Origin: an uncultured Collinsella sp.
Lineage (GTDB): Bacteria; Actinomycetota; Coriobacteriia; Coriobacteriales; Coriobacteriaceae
Direction of reading: 5' to 3'
DNA length: 42,880 nucleotides
Assembly (NCBI GenBank): GCA_900767675.1
Contig: CAAFZX010000023.1
Location: 1 to 42,880, forward strand
Positions 1 through 8,217 of the stretch are shown in pieces (the first letter of the stretch is position 1; each line of letters starts with the position of its first letter). The notes under the pieces were generated by a model. It had not been told where the DNA came from. It was given only the letters and a program-made list of their open reading frames with translations, and searched no databases. A program made the translations under genes and the position numbers.

Positions 1-95
1 TCGGGCGGCAGGTTGAGGAGCTCGTCGCCGGGACGGTGCAGGCAGACCTTCCTGAGCTTGCCGATCTCGGAAGGCACGTGCAGACCTTTCGTCAT
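1..95 (-). CDS. arcA: arginine deiminase, N-terminal fragment (cut by window edge)
   Basis: The minus strand from an ATG at 95 reads MTKGLHVPSEIGKLRKVCLH and continues RPGDELLNLPP to the window edge. The pattern SEIGKLRKVCLHRPGDEL is the characteristic start of arginine deiminase, which hydrolyses L-arginine to citrulline and ammonia in the cytoplasm as the first step of the ATP-yielding ADI pathway. Only 31 codons are visible, so the catalytic Cys and the guanidino-binding residues lie outside. An AGGAGG sits only 2 nt before the ATG, with a further AAAGG about 7 nt upstream, so spacing is tight but no other start is available. The call rests on the N-terminal motif alone; an agmatine deiminase is less likely because it starts differently. 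Confidence 0.85.
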   Translation of the reverse strand, partial: MTKGLHVPSEIGKLRKVCLHRPGDELLNLPP

Positions 96-177
96 GGCCT
101 CCTACCTTTCTTTCGGGCCTTACTGGCCGAATGTATCAGCGCCCCTCCATATGGGACGCTGCTTGCTGACAGCTCTA

Positions 178-344
178 GTTATATCCAAAAATCACCCGCA
201 ATTCCACCTCGCCCCCGAACGGTCAACAAAGTGCGATGAACGGTATATCGCATGTGATTCCCCCATGATGTACTTCGGCGTTCTAAAGTAACTTTTCTAA
301 GGTAAACGCTCTTTTTTCTCAAAAATCATTCGCAATTACAACTC
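178..344 (-). promoter_or_regulatory. candidate arcA control region with a duplicated 26-bp motif
   Basis: Two copies of a 26-bp motif lie at 185-210 and 319-344 and agree at 21 of 26 positions; both contain AAAAATCA, then CGCAATT. On the minus strand the proximal copy directly abuts a TATAAC hexamer (183 to 178), so it occupies the place of the -35 region of a promoter firing towards arcA. That placement suits an activator site, but no known regulator consensus was matched with certainty. Confidence 0.35.
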
Positions 345-621
345 CAATCTTTCGATTAAGAATTGCATATCTAAAACGGTTTTATGTATATAAATGACGC
401 TTGTTCGTGTTTCTGTCTGTATTCGATGATATTCAGCTACCTATCATTCTTATTCACACATACTCACCAGTTGAGTGAGGATATAGACCGTTTTTCACAA
501 CGCGACGGGCGTCAGCTCTATGGCTTGTCAGCGTAAGAAGTAGGTAAAGATACCGTTCACGCGATACGTCCGTGCCATAGGTCGACTAAATTGAGACAAT
601 AGTGAATAGTGTTAGGCAACC
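345..621. other. gene-free AT-rich spacer before ppk1
   Basis: No convincing reading frame is visible here. The stretch is much more AT-rich than its surroundings. It contains a weak promoter-like pair on the plus strand, TTGTCA at 525-530 and AAGATAC near 547-553, which could serve ppk1. A short imperfect repeat of CTCA/TGAG type lies near 463-478. Nothing else could be supported. Confidence 0.4.
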
Positions 622-636
622 GTCCCCTGCGGGGAC
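622..636 (+). promoter_or_regulatory. small hairpin just before the ppk1 start
   Basis: GTCCCC at 622-627 and GGGGAC at 631-636 form a perfect 6-bp stem with a TGC loop, 11 nt upstream of the proposed start codon. It lacks a T tract, so it is not a terminator. It could affect initiation because the only purine-rich stretch before the start overlaps its 3' arm. Function is inferred. Confidence 0.35.
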
Positions 637-647
637 TGAACGGACAG

Positions 648-3056
648 ATGCATATGCCGAGCAAAATCGAAAAAAAGCAAGCCGCCGCAAAGCTGCGCAA
701 ACCGCCGCGCGACTTCTCGTACACGCAGAACCGAGAGCTCAGCTGGCTGCGCTTTGACAACCGTGTGCTTGACGAAGCCTTCGACGAGACCGTTCCGCTG
801 TTCGAGCGTCTAAAGTTCGTGTCGATTTTCGAGTCTAACCTCGACGAGTTTCTCATGGTGCGCGTGGGCGGCCTGTCCGATCTGGCAGAGCTCAAAAAAC
901 AGCCTGTCGACAACAAGAGCAATATGACCGCCTCCGAACAGGTCGATGCTGTCATGGCCGAAATGCCCGGGCTCCTTACCCGATGGGAGTCCATCTTTAA
1001 GAGCATCGAGGGCAAGCTCGACACCCTGGGCGTTCACCGCGCCCGCATCGATTCGCTTACGCCCGAGGAGCGCACCTTTGTAACCCGCTACTTCCAGGCC
1101 TACGTGTCGCCGGTCATCTCGCCGTTGGTCATTGACCCGCGCCATCCCTTCCCCAACCTGCGCAACGGTGCACTCTATCTGGCTTGTGGCCTGGACGGCG
1201 TCACCGACGAGGAGAGCCTGCTGGGCCTAATCGAGATCCCCGCCTCGATGAACCGCGTGGTCGAGATCCCCTCGCCCACCGGCACCTACTCCTACATTCT
1301 GCTCGAGGACGTCATCCTCGCCTGCCTGGACAGCTGCTTTGGCTCCTATAAGCCGCTCGACCGCGCGCTCATCCGCGTCACCCGCAACGCCGACATCGAT
1401 CCGGACGGCGAGGGCGTCGAAGAGGAAGAGGACTACCGCCAGCACATGAAGCGCATCCTCAAGAAGCGCTTGCGTCTGCAGCCGGTGGTACTCGCCGTAT
1501 CGGGCTCGCTCGAGAAGGAGACGCTCAAGACCATCCGCAAGGCGCTCGAGCTTTCGCGCCGCTCTGTCTTTACCTGCGATATCCCGCTCGACCTGGGCTA
1601 CGTCTTCGGCATTGAGGGTAAGATTCCCGAGCACCTGCGCAACGAGCTGCTCTTTACGCCGTTTAAGCCGCAGCCCAACCCCACCATCGATATGACCCGC
1701 TCCATCCGCGAGCAGGTACTTCAGCACGACAAGCTGCTCTTTTATCCTTATGAGGCCATGAACCCCTTCCTGGATCTGGTGCACGAGGCCGCCTACGACC
1801 CCGAGTGCATCTCGTTGCGCATCACGCTCTACCGCGTGGCCAAGCAGAGCCGCCTATGCGAGTCGCTGATCGATGCCGCCGAGAACGGCAAAGAGGTCAC
1901 GGTGCTCATGGAGCTCCGCGCGCGCTTTGACGAGCAGAACAACATCGAGTGGGCCGAGCGCCTGGAAGAGGCCGGCTGCACCGTCATCTACGGCTCCGAG
2001 GGCTTTAAGTGCCACTCCAAGATCTGCCAGCTCACCTATCGCGAAGGCATGGCGCTAACGCGTCTGACGCTGCTGGGCACCGGCAACTTTAACGAGAAGA
2101 CGGCCAAACTCTACAGCGACTTTATGCTCATGACCGCCCACCCCGGCATCGGCGAGGACGCCAACCTGTTCTTCCGCAACCTGTCGCTGGGCAATCTGCG
2201 CGGCGATTACCGCTTCCTGGGTGTGGCGCCCGTAGGCCTCAAGCCGCTCATCATGCGCGGTCTGGATCGCGAGATTCAGCGCGCTCTCGCTGGCGAGCCC
2301 GCCCGCGTGTTCTTTAAACTCAACTCGCTCACCGACCGCGAGGTCATCGACAAGATCGCCGAGGCATCGTGCGCAGGAGTCCGCGTGGACATGATCATCC
2401 GCGGCATCTCGTGCCTCAAGCCGGGCGTTCCTGGCAAGACCGAGAACGTGCATGTCCGTTCTATCGTCGGACGCTTTTTGGAGCATGCGCGCGTTTACGC
2501 CTTTGGCGTGGACTCGGACATGATCTACCTGAGCTCGGCCGACATGATGACGCGCAACACCGAGCACCGCGTGGAGATCGCCTTCCCCGTGCTCGACCCC
2601 ACCTGCCGCGCCCTGGTGCACGAGTACATGGGCATGCAGCTGCGCGACAACGTGAAAGCCCGCAGTCTGACAAGTGACGGCACCTGGGTTCCCGTGGAGC
2701 GTACAGGGGGTGAGAAACCCTTCAACTCGCAGGAAGCCCTGCTGGAGCGTGCCTATCGCAACGCCGAGGCCGCGCCCGAGCCCGTCATTGAGGCGAAACC
2801 CGCCCCCGAGCCCGAGCCGCAGCCGGTAGCACCCAAGGTCCAAGAGGTCCAGGCGACCGTCATTGAGCCCGAGCCTGCACCTGCACCTCAGCCCGAGCCG
2901 CAGGCAGCTAAGCCCGCGCCCGAGACGAGCGCTCGTCGCGATAAGCCCGCCGGCAAGACCAAGGCCATCGAGCGCCATCGCCCCGGTCGTGTGCGCATGG
3001 GCCTGGGCCTGATCGGCCTGGGTCTTAAAACGCTCATTACCGGCAAGACGAAATAG
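648..3056 (+). CDS. ppk1: polyphosphate kinase 1
   Basis: The product (802 aa) is PPK1, which reversibly transfers the gamma phosphate of ATP onto polyphosphate. The N-terminal domain begins with NRELSWLRFDNRVLDEA, followed by the helical CHAD-like part and two phospholipase-D-like domains. The autophosphorylated histidine is predicted at His456 in KCHSKICQL, and the second conserved histidine at about 613 in GRFLEHARVYAF. The core ends near residue 690; after it comes a tail of about 110 residues, first rich in Pro, Glu and Ala with repeated PEPEPQP-like runs, then basic (HRPGRVRMGLGLIGLGLKTL). The usual enzyme stops near 690-700 residues, so the tail is an extension. The frame is open back to a GTG at 609. 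ATG 648 or 654 is preferred because the family starts close to NRELSWL; neither has a strong ribosome binding site. Confidence 0.93.
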   Translation: MHMPSKIEKKQAAAKLRKPPRDFSYTQNRELSWLRFDNRVLDEAFDETVPLFERLKFVSIFESNLDEFLMVRVGGLSDLAELKKQPVDNKSNMTASEQVDAVMAEMPGLLTRWESIFKSIEGKLDTLGVHRARIDSLTPEERTFVTRYFQAYVSPVISPLVIDPRHPFPNLRNGALYLACGLDGVTDEESLLGLIEIPASMNRVVEIPSPTGTYSYILLEDVILACLDSCFGSYKPLDRALIRVTRNADIDPDGEGVEEEEDYRQHMKRILKKRLRLQPVVLAVSGSLEKETLKTIRKALELSRRSVFTCDIPLDLGYVFGIEGKIPEHLRNELLFTPFKPQPNPTIDMTRSIREQVLQHDKLLFYPYEAMNPFLDLVHEAAYDPECISLRITLYRVAKQSRLCESLIDAAENGKEVTVLMELRARFDEQNNIEWAERLEEAGCTVIYGSEGFKCHSKICQLTYREGMALTRLTLLGTGNFNEKTAKLYSDFMLMTAHPGIGEDANLFFRNLSLGNLRGDYRFLGVAPVGLKPLIMRGLDREIQRALAGEPARVFFKLNSLTDREVIDKIAEASCAGVRVDMIIRGISCLKPGVPGKTENVHVRSIVGRFLEHARVYAFGVDSDMIYLSSADMMTRNTEHRVEIAFPVLDPTCRALVHEYMGMQLRDNVKARSLTSDGTWVPVERTGGEKPFNSQEALLERAYRNAEAAPEPVIEAKPAPEPEPQPVAPKVQEVQATVIEPEPAPAPQPEPQAAKPAPETSARRDKPAGKTKAIERHRPGRVRMGLGLIGLGLKTLITGKTK

Positions 3057-3080
3057 TCGTTTGTAGAAGCAGTTTGTAGA

Positions 3081-3124
3081 AGCGCCCCGCATTTGAGGAA
3101 AGCCTCGGATGCGGGGCGCTTTTC
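3081..3124 (+). terminator. intrinsic terminator of ppk1
   Basis: AGCGCCCCGCAT (3081-3092) pairs perfectly with ATGCGGGGCGCT (3109-3120), a 12-bp GC-rich stem followed by TTTT. It lies 25 nt after the ppk1 stop. Confidence 0.9.
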
Positions 3125-3169
3125 CCTGCTACCATGGTGCGAACAACAACACGAATGACAGGCAGGGAT

Positions 3170-4483
3170 ATGAAGCTCACTATAGAATCGATGACCTACG
3201 GCGCCGACGGGCTGGCGCACGCCGACAACGGCAAGGCCGTCTTTGTGCAGGGCGCCGTGGCAGGCGACACCGTCGAAGCCGAGGTCGTACAGGACGGCAA
3301 GTCGTTCATGCGCGCCCGCACGACCGAGATTCTGGAGCCGAGCCCCGATCGCATTCAGCCCCCCTGCCCCTTCGTTGGCATCTGCGGCGGTTGTTCGTGG
3401 GGCAATCTCTCACGCACAGCGCAGCTCGCCGCCAAAGAGCAAAACCTGCGCTCCACGCTCAAGCGCATCGGCAAGTTCGCTCCTGAGCAGGTCGATAAGT
3501 TGGTACAGCCCATCTGCCACACCAAGGACGACTGGGGCTACCGCAATAAAATCGAGCTCGAACCGACCGTCGTCAACGGTCGCGTGCGCCTTGGCATGCA
3601 CGGTGTCGACCCCAGCAAAATCGTGACCGTCGATACGTGCCCGCTGTTCGATAAGCGCTTCCCAAAGGCGCTCAAATCGGTCGTCGGCGCACTCAACTAT
3701 CTAAGCGGCAGCCATGACTTAGGGCTTGAACGCGTGGGCATTCGCGCATCGCGCCGCACCAAGGCACTCGAGGTCGCACTCTGGACGCCCACAGGCTCTT
3801 TTCCGCGCTCGCAGGTCTCCCGCGTGCTGGCGGACGCCGCTCACCCCACGAGCATCGTGCGCGTGATGAGCAAGGGCGAAAAGAAGGCCCGCCGCGTTTC
3901 CAAGGTGGAGATGCTCGCCGGAGAGGGCTCGTGGACCGAGAACATCGCTAACGGCCAGATGCGCTTGTCTGCCCCGTCTTTTTTTCAGGTCAACACCAAG
4001 GGTGCCGAGATTTTGATCGACCTTGTCATGGAAGCGCTCGATCCGCAGGAAGACGAGCTTGCCGTGGACCTGTACTGCGGTGCCGGCACCTTTACCCTGC
4101 CGCTCGCCCGCCGCTGCGACTTTGTCGCCGCCGTCGAGGCCTACGGCCCCGCCGTGCGCGATCTACGCCGTAACCTGGAGATCAACAAGCTTGATAACGT
4201 CGACGTCATTGGCGGAGACGCGGTGCGCGAGTTCCCCGACCAGGATGCCGACGTCTTGGTGGTCGACCCGCCGCGCGCAGGCCTCGCCCCCGAAGCGATC
4301 GACCTTATCGCCAGCACGAGTGCTCGCGATGTCGCCTACGTGAGCTGCGACCCGGCCACCCTGGCACGCGATCTCAAACGCTTTGTCGAAGAAGGCACCT
4401 TCTCCCCCGTAAAGATCACGCCAGTTGACCTGTTCCCGCAAACCTTCCACTGCGAGACCGTCGTCCACCTTAGGCGCAACTAG
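3170..4483 (+). CDS. rlmD: 23S rRNA (uracil-C5)-methyltransferase, TrmA/RlmD family
   Basis: This 437-residue protein has the layout of SAM-dependent RNA m5U methyltransferases. A TRAM RNA-binding domain covers about residues 1-55. Cysteines 66, 72, 75 (CPFVGICGGC) and 157 can hold a 4Fe-4S cluster. The C-terminal Rossmann fold carries the SAM motif DLYCGAGTFTLPLA, the DPPRAGL motif, and the nucleophile Cys393 in YVSCDPATLARDL; the tail FPQTFHCETV is also typical. ATG 3170 is chosen because GGCAGGGA lies just upstream and TRAM begins right after it; the frame is open to ATG 3134. RlmD acting on U1939 is the best guess, but paralogues such as RlmC or TrmA-like enzymes cannot be excluded by sequence alone. 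It stands alone between a terminator and a separate promoter. Confidence 0.88.
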   Translation: MKLTIESMTYGADGLAHADNGKAVFVQGAVAGDTVEAEVVQDGKSFMRARTTEILEPSPDRIQPPCPFVGICGGCSWGNLSRTAQLAAKEQNLRSTLKRIGKFAPEQVDKLVQPICHTKDDWGYRNKIELEPTVVNGRVRLGMHGVDPSKIVTVDTCPLFDKRFPKALKSVVGALNYLSGSHDLGLERVGIRASRRTKALEVALWTPTGSFPRSQVSRVLADAAHPTSIVRVMSKGEKKARRVSKVEMLAGEGSWTENIANGQMRLSAPSFFQVNTKGAEILIDLVMEALDPQEDELAVDLYCGAGTFTLPLARRCDFVAAVEAYGPAVRDLRRNLEINKLDNVDVIGGDAVREFPDQDADVLVVDPPRAGLAPEAIDLIASTSARDVAYVSCDPATLARDLKRFVEEGTFSPVKITPVDLFPQTFHCETVVHLRRN

Positions 4484-4524
4484 CCACTTAATCATTGCTC
4501 AGAAAAATCATTGCGAAATCGAGC

Positions 4525-4553
4525 GTGACAAGCGGAGGTCTTCGGGGTATAAG
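4525..4553 (+). promoter_or_regulatory. sigma-70-type promoter for the DJ-1/maf pair
   Basis: GTGACA (4525-4530) and TATAAG (4548-4553) are separated by exactly 17 bp, each matching the consensus at five of six positions. The predicted start point is about 30 nt before the ATG of the DJ-1 gene. Confidence 0.7.
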
Positions 4554-4589
4554 ACGGCTAATTGTATGCCGCCTATGAAAGGAACCCTC

Positions 4590-5132
4590 ATGCCCAGCGT
4601 TGCCGTTCTCGCCGCCGATGGCTTTGAAACTATTGAATGCTTGACCATGGTCGATGTCATGCGTCGCGGCGGCGTGCGTGCCACGCTCGTCTCGATCATG
4701 CCCACGCGTGAGGTCGTAAGTTCGCTGCAGATCCCCGTGACCTGCGATGCGCTCTTTGATGAGATCGACTTTGACGAGTACGACTGCGTCGTGCTGCCCG
4801 GCGGCCTACCCGGTGCCACCAACCTGCGCGCCGATCAGCGCGTCTGCGACGTGGTCTGCGAGTTCGCCGCGACCAAGCACGTCGCCGCCATCTGCGCCGC
4901 CCCGTTTATCCTGGGCGAGCTCGACCTGCTCGAGGGGCGCCATGCCACGTGCTTCCCTGGCTTTGAGAAAAGCTTCCCCGAAGGCGCCTATACCGGCGAG
5001 AAGGTTACGCAAGACGGCAACATCATCACCGCCAGCGGCATGGCCCAGTCGCTCCCCTTTGCGCTTGAGCTGCTGCGCACGCTCGCCGGCGACAAGGCCG
5101 TCGAGAAGGTCGCCGAGGGCATTCAGCTATGA
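4590..5132 (+). CDS. DJ-1/PfpI family protein (YajL/ThiJ-like)
   Basis: The 180-residue protein has the DJ-1/PfpI fold: it opens with VAVLAADGFETIECLT, has the glycine-rich turn VVLPGGLPGATNL, and carries the nucleophilic-elbow cysteine at residue 102 in AAICAAPFILGELDLL. Relatives act as glyoxalases, chaperones or protein deglycases; the substrate here cannot be told. The frame is open far upstream to 4425, but ATG 4590 follows GAAAGGA at good spacing and a clear promoter, so the short form is right. Its stop codon overlaps the start of maf in an ATGA junction, so the two are probably translationally coupled. Confidence 0.85.
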   Translation: MPSVAVLAADGFETIECLTMVDVMRRGGVRATLVSIMPTREVVSSLQIPVTCDALFDEIDFDEYDCVVLPGGLPGATNLRADQRVCDVVCEFAATKHVAAICAAPFILGELDLLEGRHATCFPGFEKSFPEGAYTGEKVTQDGNIITASGMAQSLPFALELLRTLAGDKAVEKVAEGIQL

Positions 5133-5710
5133 TTTTGGCTTCGCAATCACCGCGCCGCATCGAGTTGATGCGCGAGGCGGGCTATGACATTCGCATCATT
5201 CCTGCCGATATCGACGAAACGCCGTTTGATGGCGAGGCCCCGCTTACGCTCGTTGAACGCTTAGCACGCGCAAAAGCCGCCGCTGTTGCCGCCGAGCATG
5301 CCGAGCCCAATGAGCTGACGGTCGCGGCCGACACCATCGTCACCTTTGACGGCAAGATTCTGGGCAAGCCGGCAACCGAGGACGAGGCGCGCACCATGCT
5401 CCGTGAGCTTTCGGGCCGCACGCACCAGGTCGCAACCGGCGTCTGCATCGTTAAGGCAGGCGATACGGCCGTCCCGCATGCCGCCGAGAGCCTGTCCTTT
5501 GTCGATGTGACCGACGTGACGTTCTACGAGCTCACCGACGAGCAGATCGAGCACTACGTCGCCTCGGGTGAGCCCATGGACAAGGCCGGCGCCTACGGCA
5601 TTCAGGGCACAGGAGGACGCATGCTCGTGCACGATATTTCGGGCGACTTCTATAACGTGGTGGGCCTACCCATCGCCCGCGTCGCGCGCGCGATTCAAAA
5701 ACTCTCGTAA
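5129..5710 (+). CDS. maf: Maf-like nucleoside triphosphate pyrophosphatase
   Basis: The 193-residue product starts MILASQSPRRIELMREAGY, the Maf/HAM1-type phosphate-binding motif (Ser5-Arg10), followed by the conserved ADTIV segment, the GRTHQVATGV strand and KAGAYGIQG near residue 150. Maf proteins hydrolyse dTTP, UTP or modified nucleotides to monophosphates and have been linked to division arrest and nucleotide-pool cleaning. Length is normal for the family. It overlaps the preceding DJ-1 gene by 4 nt (ATGA). Whether this is the dTTP/UTP type (YhdE) or the m7GTP type (YceF) is not settled here. Confidence 0.9.
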   Translation: MILASQSPRRIELMREAGYDIRIIPADIDETPFDGEAPLTLVERLARAKAAAVAAEHAEPNELTVAADTIVTFDGKILGKPATEDEARTMLRELSGRTHQVATGVCIVKAGDTAVPHAAESLSFVDVTDVTFYELTDEQIEHYVASGEPMDKAGAYGIQGTGGRMLVHDISGDFYNVVGLPIARVARAIQKLS

Positions 5711-5811
5711 TTGCATCTGGCGCTGGGTATCCCCCGGCGCCTACAATTTTGGCGTACCGTACGGATCCCGACCGGGCACAAGGCGCGGCGGAAAACCGAT
5801 AGGAGTTAAAC

Positions 5812-6813
5812 ATGGATACACTGCTCGAGGCCATTGACGTCTGCGATGTCGATGGCTTTTGCTATGGCAACTATACGGACGAGGAGGCCGGCACCGGTTG
5901 CACCGTAATCGTGGCGCCCGAGGGTGCCACCGGCGGCGTTGACGTTCGCGGCGGTGCTCCCGCTTCGCGCGAGACCGACCTGCTGCGACCCGAGAACACC
6001 GTCGACAAGGTCCACGCCGTCTGCCTTTCGGGTGGATCGGCCTTTGGCCTCGAGGCTGCAAGCGGCGTCGCTCGCGAGCTTGAGAGCCGCGGCATCGGCC
6101 TTCCCGTCGGCCCCACGCAGGTGCCTATCGTGTGCTCGAGCTGTATCTTCGACCTCGCCTTTGGTAACCCCACCGTTCGCCCCGACATAGAGGCCGGCAT
6201 CGCCGCCGTGCGCGAAGCACTCGACAACACCCCCACCGAGCTCGAACAGGGCAACGTGGGCGCCGGCACGGGCGCTACCGTGGGTAAGCTCATGGGCCCC
6301 GCCACCTGCATGAAGGCCGGCCTTGGCGCTGCCGCCGTGGCGCTCGGCCCCATCAAGGTGGGCGCCGTGGTCTCGGTCAACGCCTGCGGCAACGTTGTCG
6401 ACCCCTTCACCGGCGAGTGGGTCGCCGGTATGCGCGCCGCAGCCGATAGCGACCAGATCGTCGACATGGAACTCGCAGCCTTTGCCGCCGCCGGATCCAT
6501 GCAGATGCCGCTCGACCGCACCAACACCACCATCAGCTGCATCGTCACCAACGTGGAACTCACTAAGGCACAAGCCACCAAGGTCTCCCAGATGGCCGCA
6601 GACGCCTACGCACACGCCATCCGCCCCACACACACCACCAACGACGGCGACACCATCTATACCCTCGCCAGCGGCAAACTGGGCGCCCAGGCAAGCGCCG
6701 CCGTTCCCCTAGACCTACTGGGCATGCTCGCCGTAAGGGCTTTGCAAACCGCCATCGTAAACGGAGCCAAAACCGCCAAAACCTCCCACGGCATCCCCGG
6801 CGCCGCGAAGTAA
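5812..6813 (+). CDS. P1 family peptidase (DmpA/NylC-like Ntn hydrolase)
   Basis: This 333-residue protein belongs to the P1 peptidases, which cleave themselves to expose an N-terminal Ser or Thr nucleophile. Family landmarks are the glycine-rich LSGGSAFGLEAASGV (about residues 65-85), GNVGAGTGATVGKLMG in the middle, and GAVVSVNACGNVVDP. The expected autocleavage point is Asn238-Thr239 in DRTNTTISCIVTN, as in NylC-type members. Relatives hydrolyse N-terminal D- or beta-amino acids, or nylon oligomers; the natural substrate here is unknown. There is no signal peptide, so it is cytoplasmic. ATG 5812 follows TAGGAG at good spacing. It is followed directly by two large palindromes rather than a standard terminator. 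Confidence 0.85.
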   Translation: MDTLLEAIDVCDVDGFCYGNYTDEEAGTGCTVIVAPEGATGGVDVRGGAPASRETDLLRPENTVDKVHAVCLSGGSAFGLEAASGVARELESRGIGLPVGPTQVPIVCSSCIFDLAFGNPTVRPDIEAGIAAVREALDNTPTELEQGNVGAGTGATVGKLMGPATCMKAGLGAAAVALGPIKVGAVVSVNACGNVVDPFTGEWVAGMRAAADSDQIVDMELAAFAAAGSMQMPLDRTNTTISCIVTNVELTKAQATKVSQMAADAYAHAIRPTHTTNDGDTIYTLASGKLGAQASAAVPLDLLGMLAVRALQTAIVNGAKTAKTSHGIPGAAK

Positions 6814-6825
6814 ACTAGCTCGTCC

Positions 6826-6950
6826 GGTTGCCCGGTGGGTCTTGGTTATGTTTGCTGCTCTACAGACCTGACTCGCACGAAGAGCACATTAAGTGCTCTT
6901 CGGCTCGTGCGGAACTCGCGACAAACATAACCAAGCCCCACCGGGCAACC
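6826..6950. repeat. nested palindrome 1 (29-bp outer arms)
   Basis: Outer arms 6826-6854 and 6922-6950 are complementary at 28 of 29 positions. The 67-nt core contains a second stem, GAAGAGCAC (6879-6887) with GTGCTCTTC (6893-6901) around an ATTAA loop, flanked by CGCAC and GTGCG. It starts 13 nt after the P1 peptidase stop. There is no T tract, so it is not a standard terminator. Its core, read on the minus strand, matches that of the next element at 40 of 44 positions. Confidence 0.85.
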
Positions 6951-7043
6951 TACCAACCAAAATCTTTTCAGCCCAGGCCCCTGTGTACCGCGCGTCTAAG
7001 ATCTTCAAATTCAAATAACCTGACAATCGATTCTTATAGCAGA

Positions 7044-7153
7044 GGCCCCTTGGCCTTTAGTTTGCTACAAGTTCCGCACGAGCCGGAAAGCACTTAATGT
7101 GCTTTCCGTGCGAGCAAGACTGTTCGCAGTAGCAAACTAAAGGCCAAGGGGCC
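7044..7153. repeat. nested palindrome 2 (25-bp perfect outer arms)
   Basis: Outer arms 7044-7068 and 7129-7153 are perfect complements of 25 bp with no similarity to the arms of the previous element. The core holds the stem CGGAAAGCAC (7084-7093) with GTGCTTTCCG (7099-7108) around TTAAT. Core 7071-7114 is the inverted homologue of 6872-6915. It lies 33 nt beyond the 3' end of the minus-strand glycosyltransferase gene. Confidence 0.85.
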
Positions 7154-7185
7154 CAGCCAACCTATCAGCAGCGATTACTCAGCAG

Positions 7186-8217
7186 CTAGTTGAATTTGAA
7201 GATCTTTGAGGCAAGACGGTATAGGCCGATTGTGGTTTTGTCTCCGGCCCGACCGCGCAGGTTGGTAAAGAAGCCGACCACGCCGTAGCGAGCATGACGA
7301 TACATGCGCTCATCGAAGGCCTTCAGGTCCTTCCACAGCGTCGTCAGGCGCTCATCGGCACAATCCTCGTCGGAAAGCTTGGTAAGCACCGAGCAAATCG
7401 CCATCATCATGGTGAAATAGCCCATCATGTACGAGCGCAGGCGCGACGACTCGACTTCGCTGTACAGGTGGAACGACTCCATCATGATACGGGTAATGCG
7501 GAACTGCTGGTCCAGGCGCTTGACCATCGTGGCCTCGTTGACGCTCTGACCCTCGCGACCGATAAAGTACCGGTAGAGGTCGATGTCGGCGTAATACATG
7601 GTCTTGCAACGCGGCAGCGGCACGTAGGCATAAATGTTATCTACGTAGAACGTGTGCGGTGGCATAGGCAGGTTGGACGCGCGCAACACATCCGTGCGAT
7701 AGCACAGGCTGTGCATGAGCAAGTTCTGGTCCAGGCGGAAATGACCGATCTGGTTCCACGTAAAGATCTTTTTACGCGGCAGGGCAAACTTGTAGCCAAT
7801 AGCGGTATGCGTGCCCTCGTACACCTTCTCGTACACGTAGTTCGAGATGAACAGGTCGACGCGCTGATCGCGCTCCTCAAAGCCGCGCAGAATCGAAAGC
7901 ATAGTCGAAAGGGCCGCGCCATCGAGCCAGTCGTCCGAGTCGACGACCTTGTAGTAGGTGCCCTGTGCCTCGCGCAAGCCCGAAAGGACGGCGATACCGT
8001 GACCGCCATTCTCCTGATGCACCGCGCGAATGATACCGGGGTAACGCGCCTCCCACTCATCGGCCTTGGCGGCCGTCTCGTCCTTGGAGCCGTCATCGAC
8101 GATGATGATTTCGATATCGGTGGCGTAATTGCTCCCCTCCAGAATGGAGGTGATGCAATGGTCCATGTCCTTGGCAGCGTTATACGAGGGAATACCGAAT
8201 GTTATGACTTTATGCAT
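7186..8217 (-). CDS. family 2 glycosyltransferase
   Basis: The 343-residue product has a GT-A fold N-terminal domain: FGIPSYNAAKDM, the nucleotide-binding VDDGS (Asp41-Ser44), and the metal-binding VVDSDDWLDG (Asp93-Asp96). The C-terminal half is helical and basic, probably for acceptor binding at the membrane face; no clear transmembrane span is visible. It probably adds a sugar to a cell-surface polysaccharide or glycolipid. The ATG at 8217 overlaps the end of the glf gene by 8 nt, so the two are one transcript. The frame is open to 8235, but the family normally begins right at the first beta strand. Partnership with glf suggests a galactofuranosyl-related task, but the donor cannot be read from the sequence. 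Confidence 0.82.
   Translation of the reverse strand: MHKVITFGIPSYNAAKDMDHCITSILEGSNYATDIEIIIVDDGSKDETAAKADEWEARYPGIIRAVHQENGGHGIAVLSGLREAQGTYYKVVDSDDWLDGAALSTMLSILRGFEERDQRVDLFISNYVYEKVYEGTHTAIGYKFALPRKKIFTWNQIGHFRLDQNLLMHSLCYRTDVLRASNLPMPPHTFYVDNIYAYVPLPRCKTMYYADIDLYRYFIGREGQSVNEATMVKRLDQQFRITRIMMESFHLYSEVESSRLRSYMMGYFTMMMAICSVLTKLSDEDCADERLTTLWKDLKAFDERMYRHARYGVVGFFTNLRGRAGDKTTIGLYRLASKIFKFN

Noticed and set aside
6828..7097. 89-codon plus-strand frame across the two nested palindromes
   Set aside because: It lies entirely in repeat and spacer sequence, with no ribosome binding site.
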